A stretch of DNA of 12,075 nucleotides from CAYWGR01 sp964458015 (GTDB taxonomy: Bacteria > Planctomycetota > Planctomycetia > Pirellulales > Thermoguttaceae). The notes under the pieces were generated by a model, which searched no databases, had not been told where the DNA came from, and was given only the letters and a program-made list of their open reading frames with translations. The position numbers and the translations under genes were made by a program. Location: assembly GCA_964458015.1 (NCBI GenBank), contig CAYWGR010000175.1, positions 1-12,075 on the forward strand, in the 5' to 3' direction. Of the stretch, positions 6,277 through 12,075 are shown piece after piece (position 1 is the stretch's first letter; each line of letters starts with the position of its first letter).

Positions 6277-7505
6277 TGAAATACATAAATAGCCGCACCG
6301 CCGTACTGTTCTTTGGCATCATCGCAGCCGCGATTAGCACGACCGTTGCACTGGCTCAATCGCGTTCGTCCTCCGACGCCCGTAATAGAATGGTCGACGA
6401 AGAGATCGTCGCCGCCGGCGTGAAGAACAAACGGGTGATCGAGTCGATGCGGTCAACGCCCCGGCACGAGTTCGTGCCCACCGCACAACGCAAATATGCG
6501 TACCTCGACATGGCCTTGCCGATCGGCGAGGGCCAAACCATTTCGCCCCCATTCGTCGTCGCCTACATGACCGAGGCCATCGATCCGCAACCGACCGACA
6601 AAGTTCTGGAAATCGGCACCGGCAGCGGTTACCAGGCAGCCGTACTGTCGCCGCTGGTCGCCGAAGTCTACACCATCGAGATCGTCGCCCCACTGGGCCA
6701 TAAAGCCGCAAAGGTGCTAGAGAAGCTGAAGTACGAAAACGTCCATGCCAAGGTGGGCGACGGCTACCAGGGCTGGCCCGAACATGCACCCTTCGACAAA
6801 ATCATCGTCACCTGCTCGCCCGAAAAAGTGCCGCTCGCATTGGTCGAACAACTCAAAGAAGGCGGACGCATTGTTATCCCCGTCGGCGAACGCTATCAGC
6901 AAACGCTCTATCTGCTCAAAAAAGAAAAAGGCAAGATGGTGTCCGAGGCCTTGCAACCCACTTTGTTCGTCCCAATGACCGGTCGGGCCGAAGCCGGCCG
7001 CGAGATCCTGCCTAATCCCAAGCGGCCGACCCTCGAAAACGGCGGCTTCGAAGTCGTCGACGGCGATCCGCCCATTCCCGTCGGCTGGCATTATCAACGT
7101 CAACTAAAAATCGTCGAAAGCAAAAACGCCCCCGAAGGCGAACGCTATGTCACATTCAGCAACGCTTTGCCCGGCCGCAACAGCCACGCTCTGCAAGGCT
7201 TTGCCGTCGATGGCCGAAAAGTATCCCAACTCGATCTTTCCGCCCAAGTCCGCGGCCGCGACATTCGCCCCGGCTCAAGTCCCCAGCAATTGCCCAGCAT
7301 CACGATCGGTTTCTACGATGAAAACCGCGCCGGCGTCGGCGAAGCCGGCCTTGGCCCTTGGCGCGGCACGTTTGACTGGCAATCCGAAACCAAGCGAATC
7401 CCCGTTCCCCCCAAAGCCCGCGAGGCCATCATCCGCATCGGCCTCCTCGGCGCCATCGGCGAAATCTCCTTCGATTCCATCGAAATGAAAGCCGTGCAGA
7501 AATAA
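6276..7505 (+). CDS. Exported protein-L-isoaspartate O-methyltransferase with C-terminal CBM-like domain
   Basis: The 409-residue product starts with a signal peptide (residues 1-27, ending ALA before Q). PCMT follows at about 35-235: RHEFVP, ALPIGEGQTISPPFVVAYMTE at about 80-100, the SAM-binding motif VLEIGTGSGYQ (110-120), GDGYQGW, and PFDKIIVTCSPE through GGRIVIPVGE. This closely parallels E. coli Pcm, which methylates L-isoaspartyl residues to start protein repair. About 150 residues beyond the normal family length form a beta-rich domain (LENGGFEVV, PVGWHY, ending ISFDSIEMK) resembling jelly-roll CBM4/9-like modules. The open frame extends to a TTG at 6204, but ATG 6276 is preferred because it places the signal peptide at the N-terminus. 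No Shine-Dalgarno sequence is present; a TATAAT box at 6264-6269 suggests a leaderless transcript. Export is odd, since SAM is a cytoplasmic cofactor. It is divergent from the radical SAM gene. Classification is firm; location and substrate are inference. Confidence 0.93.
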   Translation: MKYINSRTAVLFFGIIAAAISTTVALAQSRSSSDARNRMVDEEIVAAGVKNKRVIESMRSTPRHEFVPTAQRKYAYLDMALPIGEGQTISPPFVVAYMTEAIDPQPTDKVLEIGTGSGYQAAVLSPLVAEVYTIEIVAPLGHKAAKVLEKLKYENVHAKVGDGYQGWPEHAPFDKIIVTCSPEKVPLALVEQLKEGGRIVIPVGERYQQTLYLLKKEKGKMVSEALQPTLFVPMTGRAEAGREILPNPKRPTLENGGFEVVDGDPPIPVGWHYQRQLKIVESKNAPEGERYVTFSNALPGRNSHALQGFAVDGRKVSQLDLSAQVRGRDIRPGSSPQQLPSITIGFYDENRAGVGEAGLGPWRGTFDWQSETKRIPVPPKAREAIIRIGLLGAIGEISFDSIEMKAVQK

Positions 7506-7815
7506 AAGTGATACGCGGTTTCCAATTCAAAAGCTCATCTTGGACGCATCGACCGTCCAGGACGTTCGGCAAATCGATTGCGGCTTCCCAACGCAACTCT
7601 AAACTGAAATCTGTATTACCCGTTTAAGAACGGATTATCGCGGCTTCAACTCCTCACACCCGAACAGCAGCCGGGGGTGAGTGCCGTCGGCAGCAACTTG
7701 TACCTGCAATTTTCGTTCTGCTCCCGGCATCCTTCTAATCCCTACCTAGCCTCTATCCCCTATCCCCTAACCCCTAGCCTCTAGCCTCTAGCCTCTAGCC
7801 TCTAGCCTCTAGCCC
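7506..7815. other. Intergenic region between convergent genes
   Basis: The region holds no gene. It contains an 8-bp hairpin with one wobble, CTTGGACG (7539-7546) with CGTCCAGG (7554-7561), soon after the methyltransferase stop. That hairpin has no T-tract, so it is not a clear intrinsic terminator. The right third is the heptad array at 7735-7822. The middle (about 7565-7734) shows nothing recognisable apart from short inverted repeats such as TGCCG/CGGCA near 7682-7692. Confidence 0.75.
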
Positions 7816-7822
7816 CTAATCC
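7735..7822. repeat. Heptanucleotide tandem repeat, units CTAATCC/CTAGCCT/CTATCCC (12 units)
   Basis: The array holds twelve 7-bp units and one 4-base partial unit (CTAC, 7742-7745): CTAATCC at 7735, CTAGCCT at 7746, CTATCCC at 7753 and 7760, CTAACCC at 7767, five CTAGCCT at 7774-7808, CTAGCCC at 7809 and CTAATCC at 7816. The last unit overlaps the minus-strand SEDS gene: CTA 7816-7818 is its TAG stop and the next triplet encodes its last residue, Asp. This is the same arrangement as at 2775-2816. The five identical copies suggest recent slippage. Confidence 0.95.
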
Positions 7823-8949
7823 TCCGTCCATCGAAACGGCTCGTTCGCCACCTCATAGCCCGGTCGAATCCCAACATTCAGCAACAATCCCAACGCCATC
7901 GCATGGGCCAAAAGTCCCGACCCTCCGTGACTCACCATCGGCAACGATAACCCCGTAACCGGCAATAGCCCCACCGTCACGCCCGTATGGATCAACACTT
8001 CCACCGCGAATAACGCCGAAATTCCAATGGCCAGCAAACGCCCAAAGGGCTCGCGCGTCTCGGCCGCAATGGCCAAGCCTCGCCAAACGATCCAGGCGTA
8101 AAGCCCCAGCAAAAATGCCATGCCCGGCAACCCAAAACGCTCGCCCACCACGCAAAAAATGAAATCGCTTTGCGCCTCAGGCAGCCTGTACGCCGTGGGA
8201 TCGTCGGTCAGTTGCCCCGTCACAAAGCTGCCCCAAACGCCGCCCATCGCCCGCATCTGCTTCGCTTGGTAAAGCTGATAGGCCTCCTTGCTAGGCTGAC
8301 TGCCCGCCGCCGGCTGGTCGAACAACGAAACAACCCGCGACCTTTGATAATCGCTCATCTGCGTCCAAAGCAACGGTAACGTCAATAATCCCGCCGCAAC
8401 GATACAGACCAAATCGCTGCGTTTCGCACCCGCCGCGAAAAGCATGACGAAAAAAACGGGCAGAAACACCATCGACGTCCCAAGGTCCGGCTCCTTCAGG
8501 ATCAAAAGCACCGGCATCAACGTGATCGCCAACGGGCCAAACAGCCCCCGAAGCCGGCGAAAGTTGTCGCGATACATCAAATATCGCGCCAACGCCAACA
8601 CATAGGCCACCTTCGCAAACTCCGAAGGCTGTATGCCAAACGCCCCCACCCGAAGCCATCGCCGGGCTTCATTCACCGGCGGTCGAAAATACACAGCCGC
8701 CAGCAGCAGAAGCGACAACACAAAGATTGCGTAACTCCATCGGATCAACACTCGATAACTGGGCACGGTCAGCAAAAACATAATCGCAAACGCAATTGCG
8801 GAAAACGCCGTCTGCTGATGCAAATACCGACCGCTGCCGCCGGCCAATTCCTCGACCCGCGCAATCGAAATCAACCCCAAGCCGACCAGCATCACGGCTG
8901 CCGCCACCAGCGACCAAGGCAATCGTCGAGTCCATTCGGAAGTCTTCAT
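7816..8949 (-). CDS. FtsW/RodA/SpoVE (SEDS) family peptidoglycan glycosyltransferase
   Basis: The 377-residue, ten-helix-type membrane protein has all SEDS hallmarks: ARRWLRVGAFGIQPSEFAK (95-113), KEPDLGTSM (152-160), LPEAQSDFIF (256-265, where D262 aligns by motif with the Asp proposed as catalytic in RodA), and PVTGLSLPMVSHGGSG (330-345). SEDS proteins polymerise lipid II glycan strands at the cytoplasmic membrane together with a class B PBP. No PBP is adjacent, so RodA versus FtsW cannot be decided; known planctomycetes lack FtsZ, which makes a simple FtsW divisome role doubtful. The start is ATG 8949, with only a weak TAGG nearby. It is divergent from the TIGR03000 gene and convergent with the methyltransferase. 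The last codon and the stop come from the heptad array. Identification is firm; the division or elongation role is inference. Confidence 0.94.
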   Translation of the reverse strand: MKTSEWTRRLPWSLVAAAVMLVGLGLISIARVEELAGGSGRYLHQQTAFSAIAFAIMFLLTVPSYRVLIRWSYAIFVLSLLLLAAVYFRPPVNEARRWLRVGAFGIQPSEFAKVAYVLALARYLMYRDNFRRLRGLFGPLAITLMPVLLILKEPDLGTSMVFLPVFFVMLFAAGAKRSDLVCIVAAGLLTLPLLWTQMSDYQRSRVVSLFDQPAAGSQPSKEAYQLYQAKQMRAMGGVWGSFVTGQLTDDPTAYRLPEAQSDFIFCVVGERFGLPGMAFLLGLYAWIVWRGLAIAAETREPFGRLLAIGISALFAVEVLIHTGVTVGLLPVTGLSLPMVSHGGSGLLAHAMALGLLLNVGIRPGYEVANEPFRWTED

Positions 8950-9017
8950 GGCCTATTCTGTACTCTGTTTATAACGGTTGTGTCAATTGTGACGGTCGAG
9001 CCTGAGGGAGAACCGCT

Positions 9018-9049
9018 CCATTTTCGAGGGGGGACGGGGGGGAAAATGG
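9018..9049. repeat. Inverted repeat enclosing a G6/G7 tract
   Basis: CCATTTTC (9018-9025) and GAAAATGG (9042-9049) are perfect complements. Between them lie G6 (9028-9033) and G7 (9036-9042), separated by AC; the last G belongs to the right arm. The element sits between the divergent SEDS and TIGR03000 genes, about 70 nt upstream of the SEDS start. Its function is unknown. Confidence 0.6.
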
Positions 9050-9065
9050 CACCACGGTAAGGAAA

Positions 9066-9097
9066 AAACTTGCTAAAGTGTGTGATTTTAGCAGTTT
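9066..9097. promoter_or_regulatory. Dyad symmetry TGCTAAA-N9-TTTAGCA (operator-like)
   Basis: TGCTAAA (9071-9077) and TTTAGCA (9087-9093) are perfect inverted copies. With one bulged base the match extends to AAAC on the left (9066-9069) and GTTT on the right (9094-9097). The dyad lies in the regulatory space shared by two divergent genes, upstream of a putative promoter at 9127. It could be a regulator site or an RNA stem; no terminator T-tract follows. Confidence 0.4.
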
Positions 9098-9126
9098 ACG
9101 GTATTGCGCAACTCACCCCAGGCTAC

Positions 9127-9154
9127 TTGAATTTCAGTTTCTAGCTGCTATGTT
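9127..9154 (+). promoter_or_regulatory. Putative promoter of the TIGR03000 gene
   Basis: TTGAAT (9127-9132) and TATGTT (9149-9154) each match four of six sigma-70 consensus bases and are 16 nt apart. This would start transcription about 50 nt before the ATG at 9210. The match is moderate and unconfirmed. Confidence 0.3.
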
Positions 9155-9209
9155 TATTTGTGAGGTCTGGGTATTTAGTTCGTTTTTTAGGAAGGGAGTA
9201 AACACATCC

Positions 9210-9965
9210 ATGAAATCTTGGAAGAGCTTGCTGATCGTTGCAGTGGTCGTCGCGGCTTTTGCCTCGGCAGCGCCACAGGCGGATGCCCAGTGGGGTTACT
9301 ATCGTCCCGCAGTGTGGGGTTACGGCTATGCAGCTCCTTGCTGCACGCCTTACTACTCCACATTTTACGCACCCCGCTACACTTATGCCGCCTATAGCCC
9401 CTGCTGTGGCGACACCAGTTGGTATCTCGGCTGGCGTCCCGGCCCCGTCCGCCGTTTGTTGTTCGGCCCCTGCCGTTGGTATTGGGGCGGCTATGCGGAC
9501 TGTTGCTCGGTAACCTACGACTCCTGCTGTGGTGACGGTTCCGTCGTGGCGCCTGCCGCTAACGGCTCGCCCACCCCGGCGCCTACGCCTGCCAAGAAGC
9601 CTGTCGCCGAGCCCCCGATGCCCGCCGAGCCCAATGCTCCGGCAGCTCCGGCCCCGGCCGAACCGGCTCCGCCCAAGGCAACCAGCAATACGCCCGAAAC
9701 CAGCGGCGTTCTTACGGTCTGGGTACCGCATGACGCCAAGGTGACGGTCAATGGTCTGGAAACCCGCAGCAACGGCAGCCGTCGGCAGTTTGTTTCCTAC
9801 GGCCTGAAAGCCGGCTTCAGCTACAAGTACGTCGTCGTTGCCCAGGTCGTCCGTAACGGCCAAGTGCAGGAAGAATCCCGCACCGTCACGCTCACGGCCG
9901 GTGATATCACCGCCGTCGCGTTTGGGTTCAACGCTTCGTCGCAGCAAGTCGCTTCGGCCAAGTAA
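9210..9965 (+). CDS. Secreted Cys/Tyr-rich protein with C-terminal TIGR03000 domain
   Basis: The 251-residue product begins with a signal peptide (1-26, ADA before QWGYY). Residues 27-112 are rich in Tyr, Trp, Gly and Cys, with CC pairs at 44-45, 65-66, 98-99 and 106-107 plus C88. A Pro/Ala-rich linker follows (about 113-165). The TIGR03000 domain lies at about 166-241 (VLTVWVPHDAKVTVNG, TRSNGSRRQFVSYGL, YVVVAQVVRNGQ, VTLTAGD), a small beta-sandwich-like module described only from Planctomycetes and of unknown function. The open frame extends to 9078, but ATG 9210 is preferred: GGGAG lies 11 nt upstream and the signal peptide starts there. The paired cysteines suggest disulfide crosslinking outside the cytoplasm, possibly in a surface or cell-wall protein layer; that is inference. 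It is monocistronic, with a strong terminator downstream. Confidence 0.9.
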   Translation: MKSWKSLLIVAVVVAAFASAAPQADAQWGYYRPAVWGYGYAAPCCTPYYSTFYAPRYTYAAYSPCCGDTSWYLGWRPGPVRRLLFGPCRWYWGGYADCCSVTYDSCCGDGSVVAPAANGSPTPAPTPAKKPVAEPPMPAEPNAPAAPAPAEPAPPKATSNTPETSGVLTVWVPHDAKVTVNGLETRSNGSRRQFVSYGLKAGFSYKYVVVAQVVRNGQVQEESRTVTLTAGDITAVAFGFNASSQQVASAK

Positions 9966-10033
9966 CACAAGCGGAAACAAACAAGGATTTGAGCCAATGG
10001 CCCGATCCTTGCCCCGCAAAAGAAGTAAAAACC

Positions 10034-10076
10034 AAGCCCTCGATGCCGGTTTCGGCCGGTACGAGGGCTTTTTTTA
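10034..10076 (+). terminator. Rho-independent terminator of the TIGR03000 gene
   Basis: AAGCCCTCG (10034-10042) pairs perfectly with CGAGGGCTT (10062-10070), enclosing a smaller CCGG/CCGG stem. The T-tract runs to about 10075. This is a strong intrinsic terminator about 70 nt after the stop codon. Confidence 0.95.
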
Positions 10077-10192
10077 TTACACAAGCTCCTTTTTATGACC
10101 TAATCCTGTCATTTTACCGTTGAGATTCCTGAAAAACACATCATAATAAGAAGTTTGAAAGCTCAAGGTCGAGTGTCCAATAAGCTGATACT

Positions 10193-10241
10193 GAACCTTG
10201 AACCTTCTTCTTTGGTCATTAAACATTGGTCATTGAACATT
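10193..10241. repeat. Degenerate heptad array upstream of asd (7 units)
   Basis: Seven units fit a strict 7-base phase: GAACCTT (10193), GAACCTT (10200), CTTCTTT (10207), GGTCATT (10214), AAACATT (10221), GGTCATT (10228) and GAACATT (10235). All end in TT. The last four form a 14-bp direct repeat with one difference. The array ends 7 nt before the asd ribosome binding site, so it lies in the promoter or leader. Confidence 0.75.
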
Positions 10242-10261
10242 TTTTTCCAGGGAGTCCATCC

Positions 10262-11269
10262 GTGTTTGACTGTGTCGCGGTTGTAGGCGCTACCGGTGCT
10301 GTCGGAACGATTATTCGTGAGTTGCTCGAAGCCCGAAAGTTCCCGTTCAAAAAACTGAAGTTCATCGCTTCGGGCCGTTCGGCCGGTAGAAAAATTCCGT
10401 TCGCCGGCACAGAAATCACGGTGGAAGAACTCAAAGGCCCCGTCTTCGACGACGTCGATCTGGTCATCGCCAGCACGCCCGACGATATCGCACGCGACTT
10501 CATTCCCGATGCCGTCCGACGCGGTTGCGTCGTTATCGACGAAAGCGGCTATTGGCGGATGGACCCGAACGTTCCCCTGGTGATTCCAGAAGTCAACCCG
10601 CACGCCGTTCGCAATCACAAGGGCATCATCTCCAGCCCCAACTGCTCGACGACCCAAATGGTTCAGGCGTTGAAGCCGTTACACGATGCCGGCCGCGTCA
10701 AGCGCGTCGTGGTCAGCACCTATCAGGCCGTCAGCGGCGCCGGCTTGGCCGGCACGCGCGACTTGCTCGGCGGAACCAAAGCACTTTTAGCCGGCGAAGA
10801 ATACAAGTACGAAACATTTGCCTATCCGATCGCCTTCAACTGCATTCCGCAAATCGGCGGTCCGAAGCATGAAGGCTACACCTCGGAAGAAATGAAGATG
10901 GTCTTCGAGACTCGAAAGATGCTCGAAGACGACAATATCCAAGTCTGCCCGACGTGCATCCGCGTGCCGGTCGCCAACTGCCACAGCGAAAGCATCCTGG
11001 TGGAAACCGAGCGAAAAATCACGGTCGATGAAGCCCGAAAACTGTTCGCCGCCACGCCCGGCCTCGTTGTGGTTGATGATCTGGCGAAGAAGCAGTATCC
11101 AATGCCCATCAACTGCGACAAACGCGACGAAACCTTTATCGGCCGCATCCGCGAAGATCTTTCCAGCCCGAACGGCCTGGCGTTCTGGTGCGTCAGCGAC
11201 AACCTCCGCAAAGGCGCAGCCACCAACGCCGTCCAAATCGCCGAGCTGTTGGTCAAAGGCGGCTATTAG
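10262..11269 (+). CDS. asd: Aspartate-semialdehyde dehydrogenase
   Basis: The 335-residue enzyme reduces 4-aspartyl phosphate to aspartate 4-semialdehyde with NADPH, a branch point to lysine and diaminopimelate (for peptidoglycan), threonine and methionine. Visible signatures are the nucleotide-binding GATGAVG (9-15), catalytic C128 in SSPNCSTTQ, Q155 in TYQAVSG, and R234 with H241 in RVPVANCHSES. Length and motifs fit the bacterial class without insertions. The frame is open upstream to a TTG at 10226, but GTG at 10262 is chosen because AGGGAG lies 7 nt upstream and the protein then begins at the Rossmann motif, as in the family. A heptad repeat array occupies the leader. The gene is followed on the same strand by an unknown small membrane protein and truA; no terminator was seen after the stop, so a shared transcript is possible. 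Confidence 0.95.
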   Translation: MFDCVAVVGATGAVGTIIRELLEARKFPFKKLKFIASGRSAGRKIPFAGTEITVEELKGPVFDDVDLVIASTPDDIARDFIPDAVRRGCVVIDESGYWRMDPNVPLVIPEVNPHAVRNHKGIISSPNCSTTQMVQALKPLHDAGRVKRVVVSTYQAVSGAGLAGTRDLLGGTKALLAGEEYKYETFAYPIAFNCIPQIGGPKHEGYTSEEMKMVFETRKMLEDDNIQVCPTCIRVPVANCHSESILVETERKITVDEARKLFAATPGLVVVDDLAKKQYPMPINCDKRDETFIGRIREDLSSPNGLAFWCVSDNLRKGAATNAVQIAELLVKGGY

Positions 11270-11328
11270 TGGTTACGAGGGGAGGCGAACAGTAGTATCC
11301 ATTTGTGACGGCATGCTCGTTTTCGGCC

Positions 11329-11886
11329 ATGCGAAAGAAACTGAAAATCGCTGTTGTTCTCGTTGTGGTTCTCTTTGGTTCCGCGTATGGATTGAGTCGT
11401 TCTCTACGGCACTATTACTATCCATTTGGTTGCTATCATCGTTGTGACAAACAACTTTGGTTTGCGTTGCAAGAGTATGCGCAGCAACATGGTGGAAAGT
11501 TTCCATATGGCCAAGCATCACCAGAGGCATCCCTGAGCTTGCTTGGCCCGAAATATGGTTACCTATTGCGACGTCGAGACGTGCCGCTTGATGTTGTTCA
11601 ACAAATGTTGGACAGCGGCGAGTTACTTGGGCCCGAAACTTGCGGCTATAATTATACAGAAGGATTGTGCCTCGACTCAAATCCCAAATTGGCGCTGTTT
11701 TGGGACAAAGAAGGACTTAGCGAGATGGGTAGACGTTTCTCCACGGGAGGACATATCGTTGCCTTCGTCGGGGCGGATTGGCAGCACATCCCCGACGCAA
11801 TATTTGGCGATTTTTTGGACCAACAACAAAGACTCCTTGCCGACGAGAATCGCAAAGCTGGTCATGCTAAAAAATCACGGCAATAA
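11329..11886 (+). CDS. Membrane-anchored or secreted protein of unknown function
   Basis: The 185-residue product (from ATG 11329) starts MRKKLKIAVVLVVVLFGSAYG, a basic cap plus hydrophobic segment that is a signal anchor or signal peptide. The rest appears soluble and extracytoplasmic: a helix LWFALQEYAQQHGGKFPYG, then a middle block (DVPLDVVQQMLDSGELLGPETCGYNY), and ALFWDKEG and a GGHIVAFVGADWQHIP block near the end. The overall layout recalls short planctomycete proteins related to the mature part of pseudopilin-like families, but I cannot assign it to a named family. A GTG at 11305 is an alternative start adding 8 residues; neither start has a convincing ribosome binding site. Third codon positions look visibly less GC-rich than in the neighbouring asd, which could reflect low expression or acquisition. 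It begins 59 nt after asd. Confidence 0.75.
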   Translation: MRKKLKIAVVLVVVLFGSAYGLSRSLRHYYYPFGCYHRCDKQLWFALQEYAQQHGGKFPYGQASPEASLSLLGPKYGYLLRRRDVPLDVVQQMLDSGELLGPETCGYNYTEGLCLDSNPKLALFWDKEGLSEMGRRFSTGGHIVAFVGADWQHIPDAIFGDFLDQQQRLLADENRKAGHAKKSRQ

Positions 11887-11951
11887 ATAACCGTCATCAT
11901 TTATTTACACCATATCTCATAAAGTCAAAACAATACGTAGGTAAGGAAAAG

Positions 11952-12013
11952 ATCGCCGTCTTTAAAAACCAAGCCGTTGTGGCCTTGACATGTAGCTTGT
12001 GATGAACGGCGAT
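11952..12013 (+). promoter_or_regulatory. Inverted repeat flanking the truA start
   Basis: ATCGCCGT (11952-11959) is a perfect complement of ACGGCGAT (12006-12013). The right arm lies within codons 2-4 of truA, so pairing in the mRNA would enclose the start codon in a 46-nt loop. This could affect initiation or be chance. Confidence 0.3.
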
Positions 12014-12075
12014 TCAACATTCGTGCGAACCCTCAAGCTCACCATCGCCTACGACGGCACCGATTATGCGGGCTG
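12002..12075 (+). CDS. truA: tRNA pseudouridine synthase A, N-terminal fragment (3' part outside window)
   Basis: Twenty-four codons are visible before the window ends. After a short N-terminal segment they read RTLKLTIAYDGTDYAG, which is the conserved opening strand and motif of TruA, the enzyme that makes pseudouridine at positions 38-40 of tRNA anticodon arms. The catalytic Asp lies further on and is not in the window. The start is taken as ATG 12002; a GTG directly before it (11999) is also in frame, and a TAG at 11993 limits any further extension. No Shine-Dalgarno sequence is evident. It lies about 115 nt after the unknown membrane-anchored gene on the same strand. Identification rests on a short but characteristic motif. 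Confidence 0.85.
   Translation, partial: MNGDSTFVRTLKLTIAYDGTDYAG

Noticed and set aside
7539..7561. Hairpin after the methyltransferase as an intrinsic terminator
   Set aside because: The stem has a wobble pair and no T-tract follows.
9141..10019. Long minus-strand open frame (292 codons)
   Set aside because: It is antisense to the TIGR03000 gene, Gly/Arg-rich and crosses its terminator region side; the plus-strand reading has a signal peptide, a domain and a terminator.
11985..11990. TTGACA as a -35 box for truA
   Set aside because: A correctly spaced -10 would fall inside the coding region and none resembling TATAAT is present.

Overview
The window looks like chromosomal DNA of a planctomycete, probably a Pirellulales-type member; the lineage below phylum is inference. 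The main evidence is a secreted protein at 9210-9965 ending in the Planctomycetes-specific TIGR03000 domain. Supporting hints are an exported, domain-fused protein methyltransferase, mixed short intergenic structures and many GTG/TTG starts. No phage, transposon, CRISPR, rRNA or tRNA was recognised.

Layout. From 1 to 1937 two minus-strand genes overlap by one base: a MazG-like pyrophosphohydrolase, then a large secreted/membrane protein that runs off the left edge. From 1938 to 2372 there is no gene, only short hairpins. A plus-strand tRNA-binding OB-fold protein (2373-2702) ends in a strong terminator and converges with a minus-strand block at 2810-6107. Read in transcription order, that block is an uncharacterised B12-binding-type radical SAM protein, a DUF2442/DUF4160 pair overlapping by 8 nt, and a Cof-type HAD phosphatase. 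Divergent from it is an exported L-isoaspartyl methyltransferase with an extra C-terminal beta-rich domain (6276-7505), which converges with a minus-strand FtsW/RodA SEDS protein (7816-8949). Divergent from that is the Cys/Tyr-rich TIGR03000 protein with a textbook terminator. The plus strand then carries asd (aspartate-semialdehyde dehydrogenase), a small membrane-anchored protein of unknown function, and the first 24 codons of truA.

Gene cooperation is mostly modest. The overlapping pairs (MazG-like/membrane protein and DUF2442/DUF4160) are probably translationally coupled. asd (precursor of diaminopimelate) and the SEDS protein both feed peptidoglycan synthesis but are not in one operon. 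TruA and the tRNA-binding protein are housekeeping translation functions.

The least expected signal is a set of period-7 tandem repeats. Two arrays (2775-2816 and 7735-7822) share the unit CTAATCC or close variants. Each reaches into the 3' end of a minus-strand gene, so its last unit supplies the final Asp codon and the TAG stop. A two-unit version (CTATACA) supplies the TAG of the radical SAM gene at 4293. A different seven-unit heptad array (10193-10241) lies just upstream of asd. Because 7 is not divisible by 3, such arrays place stops in every frame. Other items worth a look are a probable leaderless promoter for the methyltransferase, a G-quadruplex-capable repeat inside the MazG-like gene, and a nested hairpin between divergent genes.
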